A DNA stretch of 64,000 nt from Areca catechu (GCA_021397845.1 CM038044.1:83089942-83153941); one strand, 5' to 3'; numbered from the stretch's first letter, positions 1-10,219 are shown. Notes: a model not told the origin generated them from the sequence alone. Translations and numbers: made by a program.

Positions 1-193
1 AAAAACTAGTCATGATTGATTAACCTTAGTTGACATGGGTTAACTCGAATCAACAAGTTATCCAATCAATTATGGTTCACCACATTGGCCAGGTAAGTGA
101 GATCAAGGGATGGGTTGCACCAAGTAAGCCTCTTGCCTTCGACACCAACCTTGAGTTGGCCAGGTAAGAGTTAGCCCCAAAGAACCTTGATCA
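1..193 (-). mobile_element. E0 Copia leader, distal part
   Basis: Non-coding 5' leader of the outer Ty1/Copia element E0, read on the minus strand. Its complement resembles the C1 leader at about 36190-36390, including the CTTACCTGG stem-loop (137-168) and a second partial copy (75-97). It continues on the other side of G1 at 29461-29922. The E0 gag and pol genes would lie left of position 1 and are not visible. The assignment rests on similarity to C1 and on the G1 target-site duplication that joins the two halves. Confidence 0.75.
137..168 (-). promoter_or_regulatory. Leader stem-loop module in E0
   Basis: On the minus strand this reads CTTACCTGG, then stem CCAAC, loop TCAAG, stem GTTGG, then TGTCGAAG. 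A further CTTACCTGGCCAATG copy lies at about 75-97. It is one of at least six related modules in leaders of unrelated retrotransposons in this window. The function is unknown; a structured RNA signal in the genomic transcript is inferred. Confidence 0.6.
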
Positions 194-198
194 AGATG
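194..198. repeat. TSD of G1, left copy (AGATG)
   Basis: AGATG directly precedes the G1 LTR and is repeated exactly at 29456-29460, directly after the other LTR. Confidence 0.9.
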
Positions 199-1827
199 TG
201 ATGCAGAACAAAGAACAAAGAAGCGTATGCGGAAGTAAAATTAAGATTAATCTTTTTTTGTTATTTCTTTATTATTATTATTATTTTTTTTTTATATTTC
301 AGAAATTGGCTTTGACTCAAAGTAAAGTTAAACTAAGTTGAAGGAAACTAGGTAAGGATTGAAAGCACAATTTAGAAGAAACTAAATTATCATAGTAGTT
401 CAGAAGTAACGGATCGCTGGGGGTTGAGAAACTCCCAGTCCTAGGGTTTCACTCTGAACTTTCAATGGGACAGAAATAGAGAGGAGAGATGGGTTACCAA
501 CCAAACAGTGATCTTCACAAAGTTTGGTGGAAGAACTCTCTCGAGTAGATTGTTGGATCCTCGGATTCGGATACCTTCGCAATGGATCCTCCAATACTGG
601 TCCTGTGGCTGAGTCGGCTTCTCCTGGACTCAAGATCTGGGAAAGAAGAGGAACAAGTGATGGAATTCAGATACTCAAGAAAAGATTTACCAGATTGAAG
701 AACTTGAAAGCTGAAGTTGCTGAAATTAGGATTCTCCTGGAGGCTGATCTGACTTCCTCTTAGAATTTCTTTAGATTTGAAGTATCCGGACTAGACCCGA
801 ATGCTGGTGGTCGGCCTTGACTTGAAGAGGGTGGCCGTGAGAAGTGGGATAGGCTAGGGCTTGGTGGAAAGAAAAGAATGATGGGTGGCTAGGGTTTGGG
901 AGTGGAGTGGCTAAACTAGGGTTTGGGTTTTGGAGATCTCACACCTCCTCAAGGTTCCTGGGGAACCCGGATTTACTCCCTCACGGAGCTCAACACCTGG
1001 ATGCAAGTGCGGAAGAGAGAAAACACAAAGTTTGCTCACAAAAAAATTTGGTTTCATTCATCTGATTGATTTAAACTTACAAGAGGGGTTTAATTTATAG
1101 GACTTTACAAGAGAGTAGGGTTTTACATCTTCCCATGTGGGACTAAAGGAGGGGATCTACAAATCAGGATAATCCATACACATATGGCCGGCCAAGGTTC
1201 CAAAAAAAAATGATTTGGGTTATAAAAGGAAGGTAGATGGCACCTCCATGCTTGGTTCCTCAAGAGAGGATTTCTTTCTTTCCATGGCTTAACTCTTTTG
1301 GACTCCTCCTTTTCTTTCTCCCTAAGTCAAGGTCCTTCCCATCTTTGTTTTGGATATTTTTGGCAGGTAATGGGCGCCTCCTTGAAGTTCTCTCCAAGAG
1401 AATTTCTTCCCTTTCATAGTTTGGTTCTTTTGGAAAAGTCTTGGGCCGCCCCCTTGATTTGTGGACTCCTGGTGGATTTCTCCTTAATTGGCGCATGAGA
1501 GAAGGGAGCTGCTATCTGTGGTGTGGGGACCAAAGGCTGCTGGATGGAGATGTGGCACCCCCTGGACTCAGGCGTATGGCTGGTAGTGTGGCGCCCACTT
1601 GCTTGGCCTTGGGAGAAAATGTAACACCCCAGGTTGAAGCCCTAGTCCACTACTGAGTCAACATGACTCAACAAAATAAAATGCAGGTAATATAGACTCA
1701 AGCTAAAATTGAGTTGATCTAGTCAACCCTTATTACAAGCCAAAAAAAACCCTAATTCTTCAGGCAAGATTAATCAGAGATCCAGATGGAGCTCTGAAGT
1801 CTTCTTCTGAGTGTGGTGCCCGCACCA
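199..1827 (-). repeat. G1 3' LTR
   Basis: It starts TG and ends CA in plus orientation and matches 27813-29455 along its whole length with small indels. In transcriptional (minus) orientation it carries a TATA-like TATAAATTA at 1091-1099 (equivalent 28707-28715). The pol reading frame runs 58 bases into it before its stop. Confidence 0.92.
1091..1099 (-). promoter_or_regulatory. Putative TATA box of the G1 LTR
   Basis: TATAAATTA followed by AACCCC on the minus strand, kept in the other LTR and, in altered form, in the G4 LTR and solo LTR S1. The position inside the LTR fits a pol II promoter, which is an inference. Confidence 0.5.
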
Positions 1828-1845
1828 ATTCTCCCAGGGTGGGAG
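1828..1845 (-). other. G1 polypurine tract
   Basis: The minus strand reads a purine-rich CCTGGGAGAATT just before the LTR, the expected place for the plus-strand DNA primer. G4 has the matching tract at 46350-46362. Confidence 0.6.
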
Positions 1846-2750
1846 GAACTCGACCTTGTCGAGTATGGATCAAGTTGGCTCTGGTATCTCTCCAAGAGGT
1901 CTGGGTCCAACTCCTGTAATTCTTCTCGGGAGATCCAAGAGTCATCAGAATCTGGCCTTCCTAGCCAGCAGACCAGGTATCTTTGGTATCCTCGATTATG
2001 AGTAAAGATAACCTGATCTCCAGGATCTTTTCAATCTGCTCTTTCCTCACAGGCCAGTTTGTTGGTAGACACACAGGGTCAGGTTCACTCTCAAGAGTAG
2101 GATTAGGTTCAAAAGCCTCACCGGGAATCACAGCTGGCTCCCTATACTCTACTAGGTCAGTAATGTTGAAAGTGGAGCTAATGCCTAGTTCTGGAGGTAA
2201 CTCGAGCACATAGGCATTGGATCCTACTCTCTTTACCACTCTAAATGGTCCAGCTCCCCTAGCATGTAACTTTCTAATGGTTCCAGGAGAAAATCGTTCA
2301 GGCCTTAACCTAATCATTACATAGTCACCTTCGTCAAAAGTTTTGACTCGCCTTTGAGAATCAGCCAATTTCTTATAAGTTTCATTACTTAAATTTATTT
2401 TGGCTTGAATTTCTTTATGCAAGTCTTTTATATGCTGTGCAAAAACTTCGGCAGACTCGGAGACCCGTGTGTGGACTGGTAAAGGAGCTAGGTTAAGAGG
2501 TGTGTGGGGTTTGTAACCATGCACAATTTCAAATGGACTCTTACCCGTAGACCTATTGACCGAGTCATTATATGCAAATTCAGCTCTAGGTAAGTACAAA
2601 TCCCAGTTCCTAATGTTTTCACCAACAAGACACCTTAGCAGATTGCCTAAACTACGGTTCACTACTTTGGTTTGGCCGTCAGTCTGGGGATGATAGGCAG
2701 TTGAAAACTTAAGTTTCGTCCCTAACTTATGCCAAAGTGTTTTCCAGAAA

Positions 2751-2755
2751 TAGCT
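2751..2755. repeat. TSD of G2, left copy (TAGCT)
   Basis: TAGCT precedes the G2 LTR and is repeated exactly at 23105-23109. It lies within the G1 integrase coding sequence. Confidence 0.92.
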
Positions 2756-3324
2756 TGTCGCGCCCCAAACCCAAGACCAGGGCCAGAAGTGCAACAGATG
2801 GCCGTATGTTCTGGAATTTCAATATTTCCCAAGAACATACCAGGCCTGTACCAACCATTTCTTACAAAAAAAAAATGAGTACCAGGCATGATATTAATAA
2901 AGCAAAAGTAGGCAAGTAGATTCAATTGTCATAAAGCCAACCGTCATACATTTATCATGATCTAATTCCATGAAATAAATAAGAAAAATAATGATAGTGT
3001 CCACTAGAACCTATGCCTCACTGATCGAATCCCTGGCCCATATGTTCCTCTGATCCTGAAAAAAAATGCAAGAGAAAAGAATGAGTTTTCCTTTAACTCA
3101 GTAAGTCATCACATGTCACAAATATAAATTTTACCATGAATCTAGAGTAATTCCATACATAGGAGCAACCAAAATATATAAGCCATTCTTATTATTAACC
3201 TTTTATTTATTTTTTTTCTGACAGAATACAAATTTTTAGGATGGCCATCCGAACACACTCACTTAGTCCCTCATACTATGGCCACGATCGACCCGTGGCT
3301 CGCTCCAAAAGAGTCTAGACCCTG

Positions 3325-3520
3325 TGTCACATGCCGTACACCGGTCATGTGCCAGCGATAGCCCCGCTGGAGGCCCAAAAGGAATCTAGCTCTGAGTATC
3401 ACATGAGGGACATGCTTCCCAGCATGGGCTAGAATAAAACAACAACTCCTGTGTCACATACCGCACGTCGATCATATGCCAGCGATAGCCCCGCTGGAGG
3501 CCCAAAAGGAGTCTAGATCC
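3325..3520. repeat. Duplicated block inside the G2 LTR
   Basis: Two copies about 125 bases apart share CACAT-CCG-AC, CAGCGATAGCCCCGCTGG and AGGCCCAAAAGGA. The same pair occurs in the other LTR at about 21622-21820, so the duplication predates the insertion. Confidence 0.75.
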
Positions 3521-3909
3521 TCGTGTGATCATAGTTGGACTAGGGAACAAATACAACCAACTCACCCCATGACTCGTTACTTTTTTTTTTAGCCTAAGGT
3601 TAAATTTCATAACGCATCAAGATATATGTATGCAGCATGAACATAAACAATAAAATTTATCAACAAGTCAAGTAATGGGTTCACAGCATGCATGGCAAAA
3701 TTTTATCGGTGAGTGATAAGTTACAGTTTCACCAACTCAGCACTAATCCTGATTTCCCAAGGAGGATGACGATCCTGCATCACAATTTATTTTGTTTATT
3801 ATTTAATATCATTAATTTTAAAAATAAGATAAATTCTTTGGGGCATCCCCAAACAATACCTTCCTTCTTGCTGGTACTGGGTTGGCCCATTCAATATGAA
3901 AGGCCTAGC

Positions 3910-4030
3910 CCAACAGGGCATGGCTCAACCAAGTCCGGCCCAACGAGGCCCGGCCCAGCCAACCCCAGCCCGGCCCGCCCCGGCCCAGCCCGGCCCGGCC
4001 CAAACCGGCCCGGCCCATAATAGGATTGGC
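3910..4030. repeat. CGGCCCAGC-type simple repeat in the G2 LTR
   Basis: An irregular array of CGGCCCAGC and CGGCCCGC units. The other LTR (about 22210-22340) has a different unit count, which probably explains much of the 14-bp LTR length difference. Confidence 0.75.
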
Positions 4031-4791
4031 CCAGCCAAGCCTGATCAAACCGAGCCCCCGCCCCCATCGGCCAGGCATTTGCCCGACCCCCTTGAGAGAA
4101 GCAGGGAGGATCGACGGCGATCCTCCCATCCGACCATCACGGTGTTCACGCCGGAGAAGGAAGAGAGTCCGGCGACCCTTACGGTGGCCGTCCGACCGAC
4201 AGCCGGCGAGCACCGAGCCAGAGACTGTCGCCTGCAACAGTACCTTACGGCCGACCAAATCCATCTCTCCCTCCTCCACTCTCCCCCCCCACCCAAGCAA
4301 GCGATGGGACGGCGGCAATCCCCGCGATCGGCCACCCAAAGACGGTTTCTGGAGAGGAGGAGTCCGGCGGTGGCTTCCTCACTGCCGGCCACAGTCCAAG
4401 GCTTCAACGGAGAGGAAAATCAACCGGATTATCCCCTCCGTCGAACCGCACGGACACTCAACGTCCATACCAAGGAGAGAGGACTTACCGGCGAGGGCGA
4501 CTCCGATCGCACGACCTCCGGCGAAGGGCATTCCGGCGAGGGCAGTGGGTACTCGAAGAACCGTCGTCGCTCCACCACAAGAAGATGCTCCCGGATCAAC
4601 AGAGGTAATCCCCAGTGCCTTTAAACCTGAGGAAGAAACCTTATCTCCCCCCCCTCTCCGGCGGCGTCGTCGGATTTGTCCGGATTTCTCGTCGGAAAAT
4701 TCGATCTTCCGAACCATAGGAATTTTGAACTGAAGTCGGCAAGGGCCGCCAACTTCAGCCCAAATCCAGCCCAAAAGGACCGGTCCTCACA

Positions 4792-4815
4792 TTCTCCCCA
4801 CCTAAAAAAAAAAAT
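4792..4815 (-). other. G2 polypurine tract
   Basis: The minus strand reads an A-tract side followed by AGGTGGGGAGAA immediately before the LTR, between the pol stop and the 3' LTR. Confidence 0.7.
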
Positions 4816-4829
4816 TTCGTCCTCGAAAT

Positions 4830-7427
4830 TTACATACCTGGGTTCTGGAAAAGTTGAGGATATTTAACTTTCATGATTTCTTCTAACTCCCAAGTGGCTT
4901 CTCGTTCTGAATGATTACTCCACTGGACTTTAACATAAGGAATGATACGTTGCCTCAAGACTTGCTCCTTTCTATCCACCACCTTCACTGGTTGTTCCTC
5001 ATAAGACAAATTTTCCTTGAATTGAAGTGGTCCCAATTCAATTACATGATTTGGATCAGGTACATACTTCCTCAGCATAGAAACATGAAAAACATTATGT
5101 ACACCAGCAAGAGATGGTAGTAAAGCAAGCCGATAAGCCACAGCTCCAATTTTCTCCAAGATTTCAAAAGGACCCACATACCGAGGGCTTAGCTTCCCTC
5201 GCACCCCAAATCTCATAACTCCTTTAGTAGGGGACACTTTAAGTAACACATGGTCCCCCACCATAAATTTCAGTTCTCTTCTCCGATTATCTGCATAACT
5301 CTTTTGTCGACTCTGAGCTGTAAACAGTCGCTTTCTAATAAGTTGGATTTTATCTGTGGTTTGCAGCACAATATCTGGTCCCAAAAGTTTCCTCTCGCCA
5401 ACATCATCCCAACATACCGGGGTCCTACATCTCCTCCCATAGAGAGCTTCAAAAGGTGCCATCTTAATGGTTGCTTGATAACTGTTGTTATATGCAAATT
5501 CTATCAGTGACAGATGATCATCCCAAGACCCTTTTAAATCAAGAACACATGCTCTCAACATATCTTCTAATGTCTGAATCGTCCTCTCTGACTGCCCATC
5601 TATTTGAGGATGAAAGGCTGTACTAAACTCCAGCTTGGTTTTCATAGCTTGATGCAAACTCCTCCAAAATTGAGAAACAAATCTAGTGTCCCTATCAGAT
5701 ACAATTGATACAGGAATACCATGCAATCTAACAATTTCATCGATATATAATTTTGCTAGCCTTTCCATGGAGAAATTGACCTTGATAAGTAGAAAATGAG
5801 CTGACTTTGCCAATCGATCTACAACAACCCAAATAGCATCAAATCCTCTGAGAGTCCTTGGCAATCCTGAAACAAAGTCCATTGTGACATTCTCCCATTT
5901 CCATACAGGGATAGCTAGGGGTTGTAGAGGTCCTGCTGGTCTCTGATGCTCAGCCTTTATTTGCTGACAAGTTAAGCATTGAGCCACAAACATGGCTATT
6001 TCCCTTTTCATACCTTTCCACCAGAAATTCTCCTTAAGATCTCTATACATTTTTGTGCTTCCAGGGTGAATAGTATAAATAGCATTGTGGGCATCGATCA
6101 AGATTTCCTTCTTTAGACTTGCATCCCCTGGAACACACAACCTGTTTCCAAATCTTAAGGATCCATCCTCATGAATTCGGAATTCTGAGATTACCCCAGA
6201 TTGTATTTTCTCTCTAATCTTTTGAAATTCTGAATCACTCATCTGTGATGCCTTAATTCTATCCATCAGGGTAGATTGTATCTTAAGAGTAGCAAGTGAG
6301 AATGCAGAGTTATGCATCTGGATCTCCAAACTTAGCTTTCCAAGATCTTGAAGAATTTCTCCTTGAGAAGTGATTAAGGTTGCCAAGCTACCTCCGGCCT
6401 TTCTGCTCAACGCATCAGCCACTACATTTGCTTTTCCCGGATGATAACTTATTTTCAAATCATAGTCTTTGATCAGCTCCAACCATCTCCTTTGCCTCAA
6501 GTTTAACTCTTTCTGAGTAAATAAATACTTAAGACTTTTATGATCAGTAAAAATTTCACAAGATACACCATACAGGTAATGTCTCCAAATTTTCAGGGCA
6601 AAGACTATAGCAGCTAGCTCCAAATCATGAGTAGGGTAGTTTAATTCATGTGTTTTAAGCTGCCTAGATGCGTAGGCCACCACTTTCTCCCTTTGCATAA
6701 GAACACATCCTAACCCTTTTCTGGAGGCATCACTGTAAATAGAAAAACCCTCACTTCCAGTTGGTAAGGTAAGAATAGGAGCTGATACCAAGCGCTTCTT
6801 TAACTCTTGGAAGCTTTTCTCACAATCATCAGACCAAACAAATTTAATCCCTTTATGGGTTAGCTGGGTCAGTGGCAAGGCTATACGAGAAAATCCCTCC
6901 ACAAACCTTCGGTAATAACAAGCTAAACCCAGAAAACTACGGACTTCTGTCACATTAGTTGGTCTATTCCATTCAACAATTGCTTCAATCTTTGCTGGAT
7001 CAACAGATATTCCTTCCTTAGAGACTGTGTGGCCAAGAAAAGAAATATTATCAAGCCAGAATTGACATTTCTTCAGCTTTGCATACAATCTCTGCTCCCT
7101 TAATATTTGTAAGATTTTCCTTAAATGTTTTTCGTGCTCCTCCGGATTCTTGGAATAAACTAGAATGTCATCAATAAAAACTACTACATACTGATCAAAA
7201 TATGATTTGAATATCTTGTTCATCATGTCCATGAAAGCTGCCGGAGCATTCATCAGTCCGAAAGGCATCACCAGAAATTCATAATGCCCATATCTAGTCC
7301 GAAAGGCTGTTTTGGATTTGTCTTCATTCTTAATTTTCAACTGATAGTATCCAGACCGTAAGTCAATTTTTGAGAACACCTGAGCGCCTTGCAACTGGTC
7401 AAAAAGATCATCAATTCTGGGAAGGGG
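4830..7427 (-). pseudogene. pol: G2 pol: RT (most), RNase H, integrase, chromodomain
   Basis: An uninterrupted minus-strand frame for the G2 polyprotein downstream of the G3 insertion. The order is the RT body with the catalytic FIDD motif (7167-7178), RNase H with a YSDAS motif (about 6725-6740), the integrase HHCC finger (HPGSTKMYRDL, CLTC), the core with D (about 5880), D (SDRDTRF, about 5690) and E (GQSERT, about 5585), a GPF-type module (RYVGPFEIL) and a chromodomain (YVKVQWSNHSEREATWELEE). That ending is typical of Tekay/Del. The N-terminal start of RT is at 18858-19045. Removing G3 and one AGGGG copy (11,435 bases) joins the two parts in the same frame. No stop occurs in this segment. 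Confidence 0.93.
7423..7427. repeat. TSD of G3, left copy (AGGGG)
   Basis: AGGGG precedes the G3 5' LTR and is repeated exactly at 18858-18862 after the 3' LTR. Confidence 0.93.
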
Positions 7428-8089
7428 TGATAAATCATGGATTTGCACGATATTTTAAGTATTTTAGTTAATTATTGGTGCTAACATTCTTTTAATAACC
7501 TAATTTCATAATTAATTTGGACTTTCTTGCAAAACTAATTATTTTAAAAATATCTTTGAAAAGTGTGAAATTAGAGTACGTTCATGAAAAAATATATTTC
7601 AAGTCAAAGCACCACACACCCATTTAAATGATTAAATAATTATAATTAATGATCATGGAATCGGTAAAATTAATAAGTTTGAAACTCGCCAATAGGTAGA
7701 GCTTGATTTATGGAATCCAACGACGCAAACGGTACTTAAATCAGGTTTGAAACGAAGAAGATATGAATTTTCTAATATTTTTGCATATTTTTTTTGATGT
7801 TGCACGCTTTTTGGAGCAGCCGGTCCACCATGGACCGGCTGCTGGGTTTACAAAACTTTATTCGTTTCACCAGCAGCCATGGCTGCCGGTCCACGGAATA
7901 GGCCGTGGACCACAGCCCTCCAGAAGCGCCGAAATTCGCCGGGAAGCACGCCAGCGGTGTCCCTGGCCGGAGGAGAAGCTCCGGCAGTGGTTTGACGGGT
8001 GGTGGTGGTGTTTTTTTGGCGGCAAACGGAGGAGGAGCTTCACGAATGGCTGGGCGTTCTTCACGGGCAGCAAGGCTTTGCCGTGCTCC

Positions 8090-8515
8090 TCACGCAGCCA
8101 CCTCCTCCACGCGTAGGCCGAGCTCTTCCACGCGCATGGCCAAGCCTCCCCATGCCCTCCACGGTGGCGTTCTCCATGGCCACGCACGCCCTCCACGGTG
8201 GCTTTCTCCACGCGCAGCCACCTCCTCCACGCACGTCCGCAGTCCACATTCCCCACGGCCACCTCTTCCACGCGCATGGCCAAGCCTCCCCATGCCCTCC
8301 ACGGTGGCATTCCCCACGGCCACCTCTTCCGCGCGCATGGCCAAGCCTCCCCATGCCCTCCACGGTGGCGTTCTCCACGGCCACGCACGTCCACGGGCAG
8401 TCCACGCGCAGTCCACGGGCGAGCTTCACGGACGCTGGGCGTTCTCCACGGACGCTGGGCGTTCTCCACGGACGCTGGGCGTTCTCCACGGACGCTGGGC
8501 ATTCTCCGCGAGCTC
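8090..8515. repeat. GC-rich minisatellite inside the G3 LTR
   Basis: Two nested arrays. A roughly 58-base unit around CAAGCCTCCCCATGCCCTCC recurs at about 8141, 8281 and 8340, with partial copies around 8185. A 20-bp unit (GGACGCTGGGC plus GTTCTCCAC) is present four times at 8429-8510. The matching region of the 3' LTR is 17710-18115, with three 20-bp units. The W/R/P-rich open frames on both strands here are not genes. Confidence 0.85.
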
Positions 8516-8644
8516 CACGGCGCAATCCACGAGCACCAGCGCAGCCCACGAGCGGCGAAATCAACAGTGCATCATTGGAGCGATCGCGGTAATTTTTTTT
8601 GTCCCACATCGCTAGTGCGCAACAAGCTCCCCTCTTCGGTCAAT

Positions 8645-8651
8645 TATAAAT
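8645..8651 (+). promoter_or_regulatory. Putative TATA box of the G3 LTR
   Basis: TATAAAT preceded by CAAT and followed by TGAACCCC, identical in the 3' LTR at 18245-18251. The position in the second half of the LTR fits the U3/R border. Confidence 0.55.
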
Positions 8652-9263
8652 TGAACCCCAATGCACAAGATAGGGGGATCCCGGAGAAAAGACAAGGTAC
8701 AGGGTAAAGGGCATTGCTTGGGTTACGGGTTGGCTTTTGGGAGTGAGGTTTCTCAAAGGAGAGCGTGTCCCTACACCATCTTCTAGCCTTCTCTCTCTCT
8801 GAGATCAGGATCCGAAGAAGAAGATGCAGAGGAAGCCCAGTTCGCTCCACGGAGTACGAAGGAAGGAGCTATCTTCCTGACGAGGCTGCGCCGATCTGTT
8901 CTTATCTTTGTTACTTATTTTGTTAATTTTATTTTTTTTGCATTATATCTAGACATTAAATTTCAATCAATGCAATATTTTTTTTAACTCCTGTCGTTCG
9001 TCTTGTCTGCACGTAGATGCTAGGATCTAAATAATAGATCCTAGTGCCAAGTTTACTTTTCCTGGAATTTTAATTTTTTTTTATACTTTTCGACTTCAAA
9101 TATTTTTTTACAAGATCAAAAAGATTTCAAATCCTAAACACCGCCTTCTCCGTGGATTCGACCCGACTCCTCTTGCTACGCATTTTTAAATATTTTAAGA
9201 AGTCGGATTTTAAACTGATAGCCACGGTGTTTTAACGACAACCCCGCGGTCCTACCAAGTTTT

Positions 9264-9281
9264 TGGCGCCGTTGCCGGGGA
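9264..9281 (+). other. G3 primer-binding site (tRNA-Asp type)
   Basis: TGGCGCCGTTGCCGGGGA starts six bases after the LTR. This 18-mer is the known Athila/Tat-type PBS, complementary to the 3' end of tRNA-Asp. Confidence 0.9.
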
Positions 9282-9349
9282 GGGCATTAAAATAATAGTT
9301 TTTGATCTTTTTGATTTTTTTTTATATACCATGCTAACTTTTCTTTTTC

Positions 9350-9480
9350 TTGCAGATTAAAAAAAAAAAAAAGGGAAGAAAAGCAGAAGAGGAAGGAAGT
9401 CTCCCAATCAGTAAACTTTCTTTCCTCTTTTACATACTAATTATTTGTCTTTTTAGTTTATTTTTTTTTATCTCCAAAAA
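9350..9480 (+). other. G3 leader, proximal A/T-rich part
   Basis: Low-complexity A- and T-tracts with an AG-rich patch (GGGAAGAAAAGCAGAAGAGG). The short open frame here is low complexity. I see no gene. Confidence 0.5.
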
Positions 9481-9499
9481 AAAAAAAAAAAAAAAAAAT

Positions 9500-9651
9500 A
9501 TTCAAATTTCAAATTTTAAAAAAAAATTCAAATTTCAAATTTTAAAAAAAAATTCAAATTTCAAATTTTAAAAAAAATTCAAATTTCAAATTTTAAAAAA
9601 AAATTCAAATTTCAAATTTTAAAAAAAAAAATTCTCAAATTTCAAATTTTA
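9500..9651 (+). repeat. AT-rich minisatellite in the G3 leader
   Basis: About six tandem copies of a 25-29 base unit, TTCAAATTTCAAATTTT plus a variable A-tract. Units differ mainly in A-tract length. It lies between PBS and gag, so it would be transcribed into the genomic RNA. Nothing recognisable occurs from 9652 to 9850, which is AT-rich. Confidence 0.85.
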
Positions 9652-10120
9652 AACAATTTTTTTTTTTTGTTTTTCATTTTTAGATTCATTTAGGTAAATT
9701 TATCTTTTCTGCAAAATCCAAAAAAAAAATCGCCCAGACATTTCATAATTTATTAGGATTAGAAACTTAATCACAAAATTAAAAATATATATATATAGCT
9801 TTAATTTAATTTTGTGTGTTTATAACTTTTATTTTGGACATCATATTGCATTTCATAATCTCATAATCATCTTAAGGGCACTTTTCCATAAACAAGATAA
9901 GGTGGGGAGTTCAATACCCTTCCTTAGCCCACAAACCATCACCCCTCATTTTGCATACCTAAGCCTTCTAAATAAAATTAACTAGACGTCAGCTCTAAGG
10001 AACTCGAGCTCAATAGGACAGGGCACCCGGAAGAGTTGGACCGGGTCAAGATTAGTTGGTTGACTGGTGTCTAGGAAAGGGGTTCAGGGATTACGTCCCG
10101 AAGGAAGGTGGTTGGATCCG

Positions 10121-10152
10121 CTTACCTGGCCAATTTTCAATTGGTGTCTAAG
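10121..10152 (+). promoter_or_regulatory. Leader stem-loop module in G3, copy 1
   Basis: CTTACCTGG, stem CCAATT, loop TTC, stem AATTGG, then TGTCTAAG; the outer CTTA and TAAG can also pair. A preceding TGGTGTCTAGG (10064-10074) and a small GGGA/TCCC hairpin (10087-10099) complete a unit that recurs in G1 and G4. Confidence 0.65.
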
Positions 10153-10185
10153 GCAAGCAAAGAGGGAAACTCCACCGACCTTACC

Positions 10186-10219
10186 CTTACCTGGCCAGTT
10201 AGCTAATTGGTCTTTGACT
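10186..10219 (+). promoter_or_regulatory. Leader stem-loop module in G3, copy 2
   Basis: CTTACCTGG followed by CCAGTTA, a two-base turn and TAATTGG. The two arms pair with one G-U wobble; the real loop would be larger. The downstream flank is TCTTTGAC rather than TGTCTAAG. Confidence 0.5.

Larger units (their letters stand above)
1770..2755 (-). pseudogene. pol: G1 integrase C-terminal half and chromodomain
   Basis: This is the downstream half of the G1 integrase, cut from its N-terminal half at 23110 by the G2 insertion. It begins at the motif FWKTLWHKLG and contains the core motif AYHPQTDGQTKVVNRSL. The following DNA-binding part includes GAGPFRVVKRVGSNAYVLEL and a chromodomain. Against G4, one base is lost near 2019 (CTGGAGATC here, CTGGATGATC there). 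That shifts the frame within the chromodomain; past it the original frame reads GRPDSDDSWISREE. The stop at 1770-1772 lies inside the LTR. Subtracting the 20,354-base insert plus TSD puts this part in frame with the N-terminal half. Confidence 0.88.
2756..4791 (-). repeat. G2 3' LTR
   Basis: It begins TGTCGC and ends CTCACA in plus orientation and pairs with 21055-23104. It contains a duplicated block (about 3325-3390 and 3450-3515, each with the AGCGATAGCCCCGCTGGAGG core), a CGGCCCAGC-type simple repeat (3910-4030) and a GC-rich segment (4040-4740). Long open frames in the GC-rich part are incidental. By eye it differs from its partner clearly more than the two G3 LTRs differ. Confidence 0.94.
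7428..9257 (+). repeat. G3 5' LTR
   Basis: TGATAAATC to CCTACCA, paired with 17048-18857. The first 370 bases are AT-rich, then comes a very GC-rich minisatellite part (about 7800-8560), a TATA-like TATAAAT at 8645-8651 and a downstream AT-rich part. The 5' copy has four 20-bp GGACGCTGGGC-type units where the 3' copy has three. Confidence 0.96.

Noticed and set aside
1218..1230. TTATAAAAGG as a plus-strand TATA box in the G1 LTR
   Set aside because: The element is transcribed from the minus strand; a better placed TATAAATTA exists in that orientation.
3896..4774. Open frames of 110-242 codons in the G2 LTR (repeated at 22194-23087)
   Set aside because: They come from the CGGCCCAGC array and GC-rich sequence, exist on both strands and have no domain.
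7428..7448. First codons of the G2 pol open frame reaching 7448
   Set aside because: Bases from 7428 belong to the G3 LTR; the host coding sequence stops at 7427.
7867..8707. Several long open frames on both strands in the GC-rich G3 LTR (repeated at 17487-18307)
   Set aside because: They overlap in many frames, encode low-complexity R/W/P/H-rich sequence made by the minisatellite, and change with repeat number between LTRs.
9500..9651. CRISPR-like array
   Set aside because: Units have no unique spacers; it is an AT-rich tandem repeat in a plant retrotransposon leader.
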